Assembly: GCF_014873755.1 (NCBI RefSeq)
Contig: NZ_JADBEG010000001.1
Location: forward strand, 2,544,501 to 2,608,500
Direction: 5' to 3'
DNA length: 64,000 nucleotides
DNA from: Amycolatopsis lexingtonensis
GTDB taxonomy: Bacteria; Actinomycetota; Actinomycetes; Mycobacteriales; Pseudonocardiaceae
Shown here: positions 32,748 to 41,837 of the stretch, in pieces
Position numbering within the stretch: the stretch's first letter is position 1
How the letters are laid out: each line of letters starts with the position of its first letter
The notes under the pieces: generated by a model
What the model saw: the letters and a program-made list of their open reading frames with translations, nothing else
Told to the model about the DNA's origin: nothing
The model's database searches: none
Translations under genes and position numbers: made by a program

Positions 32748-35700
32748 GGGACTGCGCCTCCTGGCCGTGGATCAGTTCGCTGACGACGCGGGCGAGCCGC
32801 GCGACCCGGGGTTCTTCCATGATCGTCAGGTGGTCGCCCGGGGTGGTGACGATTTCGACGGTGCCGCCGGTGAGCGCGCCCCAGCCGTTGTCGGGCAGGT
32901 GGTGCAGGCTGCCCGCCGCGCCGTGCATGGCTTCCAGCACCTTGGGCAGCGGCTCTTCCGCGCGGACGAGGACGATGTCCTGCCCGGTCTCCGGCGGCCG
33001 GTAGGCGAGCGTGGCCTCCCAGTTGGCGCGGTAGAGCCGGAACAGCCGCCGGATCACCGCGGGCGAGCTGCCCGCCGGCAGCACGCCCAGTTCGGCGGCG
33101 CGCCGCGCGATGTGCTCGAACCGGTCGTCGACCGACACGACGTGCTCCGGCAGCCCTTCCAGCGGCGAGGCACCGCCGCGCTCGATCCAGAGCAGCTCCC
33201 AGAAGAACCAGCCGAGCAGCGCCTCGTCGGTGTAGCTCTCCCGCAGCAGCGGGTTCACCGCCACCGTGTCGAGCAGGATCGGCCGGTCCACCGCTTCTCC
33301 GGCCGCCCCCAGGCGCCGGGCCAGCTCGAACGCGACGAACCCGCCGAAGGACCACCCGGCGATCGTGTAGGGACCGCGGGGCTGCACCGTGCGGATCTCC
33401 GCCAGGTAGCTGCCGACCAGATCCTCCACAGTGGACAACGGGGTGCTGCCCGGCTCCGCGCCGGCCGCCTGCAGGGCGTAGACCGGCAGGTCGTCGGGCA
33501 GGTGCTTGACGAGCGGGACGTAGCAGAGCACGTTGCCGCCCATCGGGTGCACGATGAACAGCGGACGGCGGGTGCCGCGCGGGCGCAGCGGGACGAGTGC
33601 CGAGAACACCTGCTTCGCCTCCCCCAGCCGGCGGGCGAGCGCCGCCACCGTGGGCGCGCCGAGCAGGGCCGACGGCGCCAGCTCAGTACCGAACCGCTGC
33701 TCCAGGGTCACCACCACCCGCATGGCGACGAGCGACGTCATGCCCAAGTCGAACACGTTGGCGTGCACGCCGATCGCGGGCAGCCCGAGCAGGTCGGCGA
33801 CCAGCTCGGCGAGCACCCGTTCGCGTTCGTCGCGCGGCGGGGTGGTGTCGTGGGTGCCGCCCACTTCCAGCGGCAGCGCGCGCAGGGCCGCGTCGTCGCG
33901 TTTCCCGCTCGGCGTGCGCGGCAGGTCCGGCAGCCACTGGAAGTGCGTCGGCACCAGGTGCTCCGGCAGGGTCTCCCGCAACGCCGCGCGCAGCCCGCCC
34001 GCGTCGGCGGGTGCCCCGGTCAGGAAGGCGACCAGCTCGTTGTCCCCGCCCGGCTGCCGGGGCCGGACGACGACGGCGACCTCGCCGAGCCCTCGGCCGA
34101 GTTCGCCGAGGGCGAGTTCCGCTTCCGCCGGCTCGACGCGGAAGCCGCGCACCTTGGCCTGGTCGTCGGACCGGCCGGTGCAGACGATCGAGCCGTCGGG
34201 CAGCGCGTAGCCGAGGTCGCCCGTGCGGTAGAGCCGGCCGGATCCGGTGTCCCGGAAGCGTTCCGCGGTGAGGTCGTCGCGGCCGAGGTAGCCGTGCGCG
34301 AGGCAGGTGCCGGCCGCGTACAGCTCGCCCGTGACGCCGGGCGGGAGCAGGCGGAGGTCCGCGTCGAGGACGTGCAGCGCGGCACCGTCGATCGGCGTGC
34401 CGATGGGCGGCAGGTCCGGGAAGCGCTCCGGCGGGCCGGTGAGCGCGTGGTGGGTGACGACGTGGGTTTCGGTGGGCCCGTACTGGTTTTCCAGCAGCAC
34501 CCCCGGCACCGCGGCGCACAGCCGCCGGATCTCGTCGGTGATCCGGAGCTGCTCCCCCGACGAGATGACGACCCGGAGATCCCCGGGGTACGAACCCGAG
34601 GCGACCGCGGCGGAGGCGAGCTGCTGGAGCGCGACGTACGGCAGGAACACCCGCTCCACGCGGTGGGCCCGCATCAGCCGCAGCACCGCCGCCGGGTCGC
34701 CCCGGTCCAGGACCAGGCACAGCGTCCCGCCGAAGCACAGCGTCGCGAAGATCTCCTGGAACGACACGTCGAAGCTGAGCGGCGCGTACTGGAGGGTGAC
34801 GGCGGCGCGGCCGCTGGCCGTCCGGTGCTGCCAGGCCACCAGGTTGGCCAGAGCCCGGTGCGGCATGGCGACGCCCTTGGGCAGCCCGGTCGAGCCGGAG
34901 GTGAACAGCACGTACGCGGTGGTTTCCGGGGTGACGGCGCCGCTCGGCGGCTCGCCCGCCGGGCGCAGGAGGTCTTCCGCGGCCACGGTCCGCCGCGCGG
35001 GCAGCGCCGGGTGGGACCCGACGACCAGGTCCGGGTCCGCGTGCTCGACGAGGTGCGCGAGCCGCCGCGGCGGGTAGCCGGTGTCGAGCGGCAGCACCGC
35101 CGCGCCCGCCTTGAGCACGCCGAGCAGGACCGCGATCGTCTCCGGGTCCCGCCCGGCCGCGACTCCCACGATCGCCCCGGGTCGCACGCCGCGGCGCCGC
35201 AGGTTCGCCGCGACCGCGCCGGCCGCCGCCGCCAGCCTGCCGTACGTCCACTGCCGCTCGCCGGTCAGCGCGAGCGCGGCCGGGTGGTCCGCGGCGCACC
35301 GGTCGAACCGCGCGACGACGTCGGCGTGGTGCGCCACCGGGACGACCTCGGGCGGCGGCGCGGTCAGGAAGCCCACGCCGGCGGGGTCGTCCGGCCGGTC
35401 GAGCAGTTCGCGCAGGACGCGCACGTAGTGCTCGCCGTACAGGCGGAGCTGGGCGGCGGTGATCGTGGTGCCATTGCCGTCCACGCGCAGCCACAGGTGG
35501 TCGTCGGCCGGGTCGGTGACCACGTTGACGAGCAGTTCGAAGCTGGTCTGTTCGTAGGTGTCGAACGCCAGCAGGTCCACACCGGGGATCCGGACCGCTT
35601 CGCCGAGCTGCCGGAAGTGGACGTAGTTGAACGCCGTCACCGCGGGCGGGCGGCCCAGCCGGTCCTGGATCGCGCTGAGCGGGTAGCGGCGGTGCGCGTA

Positions 35701-38700
35701 GGCCGCCTGCTCGGCGAGGAACGCTTCGCGGACGACGCCGGACCAGCTGCGACCGCCGGCGGACACCCGCAGCGGCAGGGTGTTGAGGAAGAGCCCGGCG
35801 ACGCCGTCGTGGGTGCGGCCGTGCGTGACGACGCCGGTCGTGACATCGGGGTTGCCGGAAAACAGGCCCAGCGTCAGGCAGTGCGCGGCGACGAGGACGG
35901 ACTTCACCGAAAGGGCGCGTTCGCGCGCGAACTCCCGGACCCACGTGCCGAGCTCGGGCGCCAGGTCGGTGCGGTGCGAGGTAGCCCGGTCGCCGCGCGG
36001 TTCGTGCGGGCCGAACCCGCCGATCGAGGAGGCTTCGCTCCCGTCGAGGGTGCCGAGCCAGAAGTCCGCGCTCTCCGCCGAAGCCAGCGCGTGCCGTTCT
36101 TCGCGCAGGTACGCCGCCGCCGAGGGCAGCGGCAGGTCCGGGACCGGCTCGGCGCGCAGGCCCAGGCCGTGCGCATAGCCGCGCAGCAGCTCGCTCACCA
36201 GGGTGGCGACGCTGCCGCCGTCGAGCAGGGCGTGGTGGAAGCTGAGCACCAGGTCCAGGCCGTCGTCGCGGACGTGCGCCCGAAACAGGTACAACGGCGG
36301 GCTCCCGAAGTCGTAGTCGTGGTGGCGGCGCCGCTCGATGTGGGCCAGCACCTCGGCTTCGGCCGCCTGGCGGTCGACGTCCCGGAGATCGACGACCTCC
36401 AGCGCCCCGGGCACGGCGTGGTGCACGATCTGCACCGGCTCCGCGTACTCGCCGGGGTGGAAGCTCGTCCGCAGCGCGGGGTGGCGCCGGGCGAGGCGGG
36501 CGACCGCTTTCCGGAACTCCGGCTCGTCCCACGGCACGCGCAGGCGGTACCGGAAGACGTCTTTGTAGACGGTCGAGCCCGCTTCCCGGCTGTGGTAGAG
36601 CAGGCCCTGCTGGAGCCGGGTCAGCGGATAGGCGTCCTCGACGTCGCCCAGGCGGACGCGGTCCACCGCGGACACCAGGCCGAGCCGCGGCGGCGCGGCT
36701 TCGTCGGCTCCGCTGCTTTCGACGTGCTCGGCCAGCCCGGCGATGGTCGGGTGGCGCACGAGATCGGCGAGGGCGAACCGCAGGCCGCGCTTCTCGGCGA
36801 GCGCGCGGATCCGCAGCATCAGCAGGGAATCGCCGCCGAGGGCGTAGTAGTCCTCGTCGGGTGACTCGGGCGTGCGGCCGAGAACTTCGCCCCAGATCCC
36901 GGCGAGCACGGCTTCCCGCGCGGTGAACGGACGAGCCTCGCCGGTGCTGCCCACCGCCGGTTCCGGCAGCGCGCGGCGGTCGGCTTTCCCGTTGGGGGTC
37001 AAGGGAATGCGCTCGAGCGGGACGAGGAACGCCGGGATCATGAACTCCGGCAGCTCGCGCGCCAGGTGCTCGCGCAGGCCGGTGCCGTCCCCGACGTAGT
37101 AGCCGACGAGGTGGGTGCCCCTGCCGGCGGTCGTCCGGTCGACCACCACCGCGCCGGTGACCCCGGGCGCGCTCAGCAGGACGCCGGCGACCTCGCCGGG
37201 TTCGACGCGGTTGCCGCGGATCTTGACCTGGTCGTCGAGCCGGCCGAGGTATTCGAGGTCGCCGCCGAGGAGCCAGCGCGCGAGGTCGCCGGTGCGGTAG
37301 AGTCGGCCTTCCCCACCGAACGGGTCCGGGACGAACCGTTCCGCGGTCAGCTCGGGCCGCCCGAGGTACCCGGCGGCGACCCCCACCCCGCCGATGCAGA
37401 GTTCGCCCGCGACACCGAGGGGTAGCAGCTCCCCGTGCGCGCCGACGACGTGGAGGCTCGTGTTGTCGATCGGGCGGCCGATCGGGACCCGCGCGATGGC
37501 GGCGTCCGCCGGGCAGTCGTAGTACGTGACGTCAACGGTCGCCTCGGTCGGGCCGTACAGGTTCACCAGTTCCGGGCCGCCACCGTCCACCCGGAACAGG
37601 TGGTTGAACCGCTCGACGCTGGCGGTGGGAAGCGCTTCCCCACTGCAGAAGACCCGGCGCAGCGGCCCGGCGTCGCGCTCGCCGGCTTCGAGGAACGACC
37701 CGAGCATCGAGGGGACGAAGTGCACGACCGTGACGCCGTGCTCGGCGACGGCGGCCCGGATCGTCCGCGGGTCCTTCTCGCCGCCGGGCGGCAGCAGCGC
37801 GACCGCAGCACCTTCGAGCGCCCACCAGAACAGCTCCCACACCGAGACGTCGAACGACGTGGGTGTCTTCTGCAGCAGGACGTCGTGCTCGCCCAGCGGG
37901 TAGCGGCGTTGCATCCACGCCAGCCGGTTCACGACCGACCGGTGGCGCACGAGGACACCCTTGGGACGCCCGCTGGAGCCGGAAGTGTAGATGACGTAAG
38001 CGATATCGGTGGCCGTCGCCCGCGCGCCGACCGGTGAGGAATCTCCCTCGCGCAGGTCCCCGACCCGCCACACCGGCGTCCCGCCGAGGGGCGGCAGCGC
38101 GGTTTCGCCGGACACCAGCACGGCCGCGGGACGGCTGTCTTCGACCAGGAACCGGACGCGTTCGGCGGGGTGCGTCGGGTCGACCGGCACGTACGCGGCG
38201 CCCGCCTTGAGGACGCCGAAGAGCGCGGGCAGCAGGTCGGGTCCGCGTTCCAGCGCGACGACGACCCGGTCGCCCGGGCCCACGCCCGCGGCGATCAGCT
38301 TGCGGCCGACCTGGTTCGCGGCGGCGTCCAGTTCCGCGTAGGTCAGGCGGAAACCCGGGCCGGTGACGGCGACCTGGTCCGGGCGCCGGGCGGCCTGCTC
38401 CTCGAAGAGCCCGCTCAGCGTGGCCTCGTCGCGGAACGGCACTTCCGCGCCCCGGCCGTACGCCTCGAGCAGCGCCCGTTCGGCGCCGGGCAGCATCGGC
38501 AGGTCCGCCACCGGCCGGTCGGCACCGTCGATCCCGTTCTCCAGCAGGCACCCGAACAGCGCCGCGACGCGCTCGGCGGGGAGTTCGTCGCCGAAGACGT
38601 CCCGCGCGCAGTCGAGCGACACCTCGACGTCGTCCTCGTCCTCGACCGCCGTGACGACGATGGCGAGCGCGTCCTGCTCGTGGCACACCGTCTCCATGAC

Positions 38701-39732
38701 CGTGCGGTGCACCAGGTTCGTCCGCAGGCCGGGCAGCCGCACGTAGCTGAGGGTGACGTCGTAGAGCTGCCGGGGCCGGCCGGGCAGCTCGCGCAGGATG
38801 TCTTCCAGCGGCGTGCGGCCGTGGCGGCGCACGCCCCGGGTGGCCGCCTCGACGTCGGCGACCAGCGCGCGCACGGTGCTCCCGCCGGGCACCGCGACCC
38901 GCAACGGCACGGTGTTGGTGAAACTCCCGACGGTGTCGAGGAATTCGTCGTCCCGGTTGAGCAGCGGCACCCCGATGACGCCTTCCGCGGACCGGTGCAC
39001 GCGCGAGAGGAAGACGCCGGTTATCGCGGCCAGGTAAGGGAAGATCGGCAGCCCGGCGGCGCGGACCCGGGCCACCCAGTCCCCCGGCAGCCGGAAGCTG
39101 TGCCGCGCGCTCCCGGGCGCGGTCCCGGATTTCGCGAAGAGCACGGGAGCGGCTCCGTCGAGGGCGGCGCGGTGGAACGCGAGATCGTCCCGGAACGCCG
39201 CGGATTCCCGGTAAGCCGCGGCCGGGGACAGGCTCCGCCGGAAGGGAACCGGCGCCCGGCGGATCCGGGTAAGCCCTTTCAGCGCGTCGTCGTAGTCTTC
39301 GACGAGCTGGTTCGCCACCACCGTGAACGAGCGCCCGTCGGCGACGAGGTGGTGCGCGACGAGCTGCGCGTGCGCGACACCCGGCGCCTCGACGAAGAGC
39401 GTCGCGCGCACCATCTGGCCGCCCGGCGGGAAAGGCCGGTGCTGCTCTTCCCGCATCGCCGCCACGGGATCCGCCACACCGGACAGGTCGGCCACCCGCA
39501 CTTCCGGGCGATCGGCGGCCCGGAAGTCCTGGTAGGGCACGCCATCGACGTCGAAGAACACCGTGCGGAAGGTGTCGTGCCGGGCCAGCACCCGCGCGAA
39601 CACCTTGGCCAGCAAGGGCAGGTCGAGCTCGCCTTCGAACCGCACGCGCAGCAGCAGGTTGTACTGCGCCGAGTCGTTGTCCAGCGCGACGGCCGCCCAG
39701 ATACCGGTCTGGTAAGGGGAAAGGCCGTGCAC
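32737..39732 (-). CDS. dimodular NRPS C-A(Ser)-T-C-A(Pro?)-T-TE
   Basis: A 2,331-residue nonribosomal peptide synthetase. The GTG at 39732 is preferred because GGGAG precedes it by five bases; an ATG at 39768 would add 12 residues. Domains: C1 (HHLVADG at 127-133), A1, T1 (Ser969, LGGDSL), C2 (HHALLDGG from 1166), A2, T2 (Ser2000, LGMTSL) and TE (Ser2128, GWSFGG; His in PGDHLT). The A1 pocket residues, aligned by eye with GrsA, read D-V-W-H-F-S-L-V-D, the EntF serine code. A2 reads D-V-Q-F-I-S-Q-V-V, closest to proline codes. A C domain before the first A suggests N-acylation of serine. There are no epimerase or methylase domains, and no MbtH gene in the window. Confidence 0.9.
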   Translation of the reverse strand: MHGLSPYQTGIWAAVALDNDSAQYNLLLRVRFEGELDLPLLAKVFARVLARHDTFRTVFFDVDGVPYQDFRAADRPEVRVADLSGVADPVAAMREEQHRPFPPGGQMVRATLFVEAPGVAHAQLVAHHLVADGRSFTVVANQLVEDYDDALKGLTRIRRAPVPFRRSLSPAAAYRESAAFRDDLAFHRAALDGAAPVLFAKSGTAPGSARHSFRLPGDWVARVRAAGLPIFPYLAAITGVFLSRVHRSAEGVIGVPLLNRDDEFLDTVGSFTNTVPLRVAVPGGSTVRALVADVEAATRGVRRHGRTPLEDILRELPGRPRQLYDVTLSYVRLPGLRTNLVHRTVMETVCHEQDALAIVVTAVEDEDDVEVSLDCARDVFGDELPAERVAALFGCLLENGIDGADRPVADLPMLPGAERALLEAYGRGAEVPFRDEATLSGLFEEQAARRPDQVAVTGPGFRLTYAELDAAANQVGRKLIAAGVGPGDRVVVALERGPDLLPALFGVLKAGAAYVPVDPTHPAERVRFLVEDSRPAAVLVSGETALPPLGGTPVWRVGDLREGDSSPVGARATATDIAYVIYTSGSSGRPKGVLVRHRSVVNRLAWMQRRYPLGEHDVLLQKTPTSFDVSVWELFWWALEGAAVALLPPGGEKDPRTIRAAVAEHGVTVVHFVPSMLGSFLEAGERDAGPLRRVFCSGEALPTASVERFNHLFRVDGGGPELVNLYGPTEATVDVTYYDCPADAAIARVPIGRPIDNTSLHVVGAHGELLPLGVAGELCIGGVGVAAGYLGRPELTAERFVPDPFGGEGRLYRTGDLARWLLGGDLEYLGRLDDQVKIRGNRVEPGEVAGVLLSAPGVTGAVVVDRTTAGRGTHLVGYYVGDGTGLREHLARELPEFMIPAFLVPLERIPLTPNGKADRRALPEPAVGSTGEARPFTAREAVLAGIWGEVLGRTPESPDEDYYALGGDSLLMLRIRALAEKRGLRFALADLVRHPTIAGLAEHVESSGADEAAPPRLGLVSAVDRVRLGDVEDAYPLTRLQQGLLYHSREAGSTVYKDVFRYRLRVPWDEPEFRKAVARLARRHPALRTSFHPGEYAEPVQIVHHAVPGALEVVDLRDVDRQAAEAEVLAHIERRRHHDYDFGSPPLYLFRAHVRDDGLDLVLSFHHALLDGGSVATLVSELLRGYAHGLGLRAEPVPDLPLPSAAAYLREERHALASAESADFWLGTLDGSEASSIGGFGPHEPRGDRATSHRTDLAPELGTWVREFARERALSVKSVLVAAHCLTLGLFSGNPDVTTGVVTHGRTHDGVAGLFLNTLPLRVSAGGRSWSGVVREAFLAEQAAYAHRRYPLSAIQDRLGRPPAVTAFNYVHFRQLGEAVRIPGVDLLAFDTYEQTSFELLVNVVTDPADDHLWLRVDGNGTTITAAQLRLYGEHYVRVLRELLDRPDDPAGVGFLTAPPPEVVPVAHHADVVARFDRCAADHPAALALTGERQWTYGRLAAAAGAVAANLRRRGVRPGAIVGVAAGRDPETIAVLLGVLKAGAAVLPLDTGYPPRRLAHLVEHADPDLVVGSHPALPARRTVAAEDLLRPAGEPPSGAVTPETTAYVLFTSGSTGLPKGVAMPHRALANLVAWQHRTASGRAAVTLQYAPLSFDVSFQEIFATLCFGGTLCLVLDRGDPAAVLRLMRAHRVERVFLPYVALQQLASAAVASGSYPGDLRVVISSGEQLRITDEIRRLCAAVPGVLLENQYGPTETHVVTHHALTGPPERFPDLPPIGTPIDGAALHVLDADLRLLPPGVTGELYAAGTCLAHGYLGRDDLTAERFRDTGSGRLYRTGDLGYALPDGSIVCTGRSDDQAKVRGFRVEPAEAELALGELGRGLGEVAVVVRPRQPGGDNELVAFLTGAPADAGGLRAALRETLPEHLVPTHFQWLPDLPRTPSGKRDDAALRALPLEVGGTHDTTPPRDERERVLAELVADLLGLPAIGVHANVFDLGMTSLVAMRVVVTLEQRFGTELAPSALLGAPTVAALARRLGEAKQVFSALVPLRPRGTRRPLFIVHPMGGNVLCYVPLVKHLPDDLPVYALQAAGAEPGSTPLSTVEDLVGSYLAEIRTVQPRGPYTIAGWSFGGFVAFELARRLGAAGEAVDRPILLDTVAVNPLLRESYTDEALLGWFFWELLWIERGGASPLEGLPEHVVSVDDRFEHIARRAAELGVLPAGSSPAVIRRLFRLYRANWEATLAYRPPETGQDIVLVRAEEPLPKVLEAMHGAAGSLHHLPDNGWGALTGGTVEIVTTPGDHLTIMEEPRVARLARVVSELIHGQEAQSHAS

Positions 39733-39904
39733 GTTTTCTCCCGGGTTCGCCCGCCGGTGGTCGCGCATGGACCGAGGCTAGGTCCGGCGCGCCGGACACC
39801 TCCTCCTGTCGAATGCGATCGGACCGGGAAGGTGAACATGACACCGGCGGCGTATGAGATCGGCCCGCCGGCACATGAGCGGCGCCTGGTGTCACGCGTC
39901 GAAA

Positions 39905-40013
39905 GTTGGTTGACGCTCGGGCTGAGCGCCCCAATGTGGCGTTCGGTGCGTCCAGCGCACCCAATGTGGCGTTCGGTGCGTCAGACGCAACCAACGCCAC
40001 ATTGGGGCGCACG
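39905..40013 (+). repeat. palindromic repeat family CCAATGTGGCGTT, copy 1
   Basis: Within the 331-bp gap upstream of the NRPS gene. A 25-bp leading segment (39905-39929, starting GTTGGTTGACGCTCGGG) is followed by two direct copies of CCCAATGTGGCGTTCGGTGC (from 39930 and 39960, 30 bp apart) and one inverse (CCAACGCCACATTGGGG, from 39991). A second copy of the whole arrangement lies at 41838-41913 in the opposite direction. Confidence 0.8.
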
Positions 40014-40067
40014 CCGGGACGCTTCGCTGGTCAGGAGCCGGGTGAGCACGCCGGACGACTTCTGATC

Positions 40068-40109
40068 CACGGCGTGACGGGGTCCCGCGCGGGACCCCGT
40101 CACGCCGTG
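40068..40109. terminator. 42-bp perfect palindrome at the end of the IMPase-like gene
   Basis: Every base from 40068 to 40109 pairs with its mirror: two 21-bp arms starting CACGGCGTGACGGGGTCCCG with no spacer. It includes the stop codon of the IMPase-like gene (40100-40102). As RNA it would fold into a very stable hairpin and so is a strong intrinsic terminator candidate; as DNA it could extrude a cruciform. Confidence 0.65.
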
Positions 40110-40870
40110 AGGACCTCCAGCGCCGCCGCGTGCACCCCGGGCGCGGCGGCCAGGTAGCCCTCGCTCGTGAGGTCCCACGGCTTGCCGTCGAGGTCGGTCA
40201 CCACCCCGCCCGCCTCCTGGACCAGCAGCACCCCGGCCGCGTGCGAGCGGACGTTTTCGAGCTGCCAGTGCAGGTCCATCCGGCCCGCCGCGACTTGGGC
40301 GAGCTGGTGACTCACCGGCACGGAGATCCGCACGTACAGCGCGGCCGCCGACATCGCGGTGAACGACCGGCCCATGCGCTCGAAGAAGGCGGCGTCGTGC
40401 CCGGGTCGCGCCTGCCCGGTCCCGGCCAGCGCACCGTCCAGCGCCGTCTTCGCGGAGACCCGCAGCGGTGCCCCGTTCCGGAACGCCCCGCCGCCGTCGA
40501 CGGCGGTGAACAGCTCGTCGGGCACCGGGGCGTACACCGCCGCCAGCACCGGGCGCCCGTCGCGGACGAGGCTGACCCCGATGTTCCAGTCGGGCATGCC
40601 GTGCACCGCGTTGACGTTGCCGCCGACCGGGTCGACGAGCCACCACTCGCCCGGGGCCAGCGCCCCGGAGCCGTGTTCGTCGTCGAGCCAGCGCGCCTCC
40701 GGCCGGATCGCGGCGAGCGCCGGGCGCAGCACCTCGGCGACGGCGGCATCGTTGTCGTGCAGGTTCGCCAGCACCTCCGGCAGCCCCGGCGGCCGCGATT
40801 CGGTGGCGTAGCGCGCCAGCATCCGGGCACCGGCCTCGCGGACGGCGGTGGCGAGCAGATCGTGGGTCAT
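40100..40870 (-). CDS. inositol monophosphatase-like protein with altered metal ligands
   Basis: A 256-residue protein of the IMPase/FIG superfamily by overall layout. AGGAGGAACC precedes the ATG. The key motifs are altered: the DPIDGT motif reads D80-P-V-G-G-N85, so Asp93-equivalent is Gly, and the WDxAAG motif reads RSHAAG (208-213), so its Asp ligand is Ser. DDEHG (63-67) still offers acidic residues. Ordinary magnesium-dependent phosphatase chemistry is therefore doubtful. It is divergent from a LysR gene across only 27 bp and both lie inside inverted copies of a repeat. Confidence 0.75.
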   Translation of the reverse strand: MTHDLLATAVREAGARMLARYATESRPPGLPEVLANLHDNDAAVAEVLRPALAAIRPEARWLDDEHGSGALAPGEWWLVDPVGGNVNAVHGMPDWNIGVSLVRDGRPVLAAVYAPVPDELFTAVDGGGAFRNGAPLRVSAKTALDGALAGTGQARPGHDAAFFERMGRSFTAMSAAALYVRISVPVSHQLAQVAAGRMDLHWQLENVRSHAAGVLLVQEAGGVVTDLDGKPWDLTSEGYLAAAPGVHAAALEVLTA

Positions 40871-40897
40871 GGTTCCTCCTGTGGTTGTCTTGCGTTC

Positions 40898-41797
40898 GTG
40901 CATCTGGACTTGAACCTGCTCACCGTGTTTGACGCGCTGCTCGAGGAAGGCAGCGTGATGGGCGCGGCCGAGCGGCTGCACCTGTCGTCGCCTGCGGTGA
41001 GCCGCACGCTCGGGCGGCTGCGCAAGGTGACCGGCGACGACATCCTGGTGCGCACCGGCCACTCGATGGCGCCGACGCCGTACGCGCTGTCGGTGCGGGA
41101 AGACGTGCACCGGCTGGTCCGGCAGGCCCGCGAGGTGCTGACGCCGGCCCGCGAGCTGGACCTGGCCGAACTGGACCGCACCTTCACGATCCAGTGCCAC
41201 GACGCGCTGGCCGCGTCCGTGGTCCCGCTGCTCGTCGGCCGGCTCATGGCGCGGGCCCCCGGCGTGCGGCTGCGGGTGCTGGCCGAGAACTCGGCCGACA
41301 CCGACGACCTGCGGCACGGCCGCGTGGACCTCGAACTCGGCGGTGCCCGGCCGGAGCTGCCCGAATTCCGGTCCGAGATCGTCGGCCACGACTCGCTCGT
41401 CGTCGCGATGCGGCGGGGGCACCCGTGCGCCGACGGCCTCGACCTGCGTGCCTACGCCGCGCACCCGCACGTCGTGGTCTCCCGGCGCGGCCGGCTGACC
41501 GCGCCGATCGACGACGTCCTGGCCGCCGAAGGCCTGCGGCGCCGGGTGGTCGCCGCTGTGGCGACGCTGTCGATGGCCCTGCAGACGGCGGCGCGCGGCG
41601 ACGTGCTGGTCACCTGCACCGAGATCCTCGGCCGCCCGCTGGTCGACGCGTTCGGGCTGGTCACCCGCCCGCTGCCGGCGGACTCGACGGCAGCGTCGGT
41701 CAGCTGCACCTGGCACCAGCGCTACGACTCCGACCCCGCGCACGCCTGGCTGCGCGAGCAGGTGTCGGCGGCCCTCGACGAGATCGGCGCGGGCTAG
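40898..41797 (+). CDS. LysR-family transcriptional regulator
   Basis: A 299-residue LysR-type regulator. The N-terminal winged helix-turn-helix is clear: VHLDLNLLTVFDALLEEGSV, then AAERLHLSSPAVSRTLGRL and a wing at DDILVRTGHSMAPT. The GTG at 40898 starts at the expected first helix; no strong ribosome site is visible. Residues about 90-299 are the periplasmic-binding-protein-like sensor. Only 27 bp separate it from the IMPase-like gene, so regulator and target promoters must overlap, the classic LysR arrangement. Confidence 0.9.
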   Translation: MHLDLNLLTVFDALLEEGSVMGAAERLHLSSPAVSRTLGRLRKVTGDDILVRTGHSMAPTPYALSVREDVHRLVRQAREVLTPARELDLAELDRTFTIQCHDALAASVVPLLVGRLMARAPGVRLRVLAENSADTDDLRHGRVDLELGGARPELPEFRSEIVGHDSLVVAMRRGHPCADGLDLRAYAAHPHVVVSRRGRLTAPIDDVLAAEGLRRRVVAAVATLSMALQTAARGDVLVTCTEILGRPLVDAFGLVTRPLPADSTAASVSCTWHQRYDSDPAHAWLREQVSAALDEIGAG

Positions 41798-41837
41798 CGG
41801 CGCGCACACAGGATCGGCTGACAGCGGTCCGGCGATG

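Noticed and set aside
32368..36864. A 1,498-codon open frame on the plus strand and similar long frames opposite other genes
   Set aside because: It runs antisense to the NRPS. Its translation is Arg/Ala/Gly/Asp-rich without motifs, the usual by-product of GC-rich third positions in the real gene.
39733..39768. ATG at 39768 as NRPS start
   Set aside because: Possible, but no ribosome site precedes it, whereas GGGAG lies five bases before the GTG at 39732 and the C domain starts directly after that.
28989..40070. An MbtH-like partner gene for the NRPS
   Set aside because: No short frame with the MbtH Trp/Pro-rich signature was found in or around the operon; it may be elsewhere or not needed.
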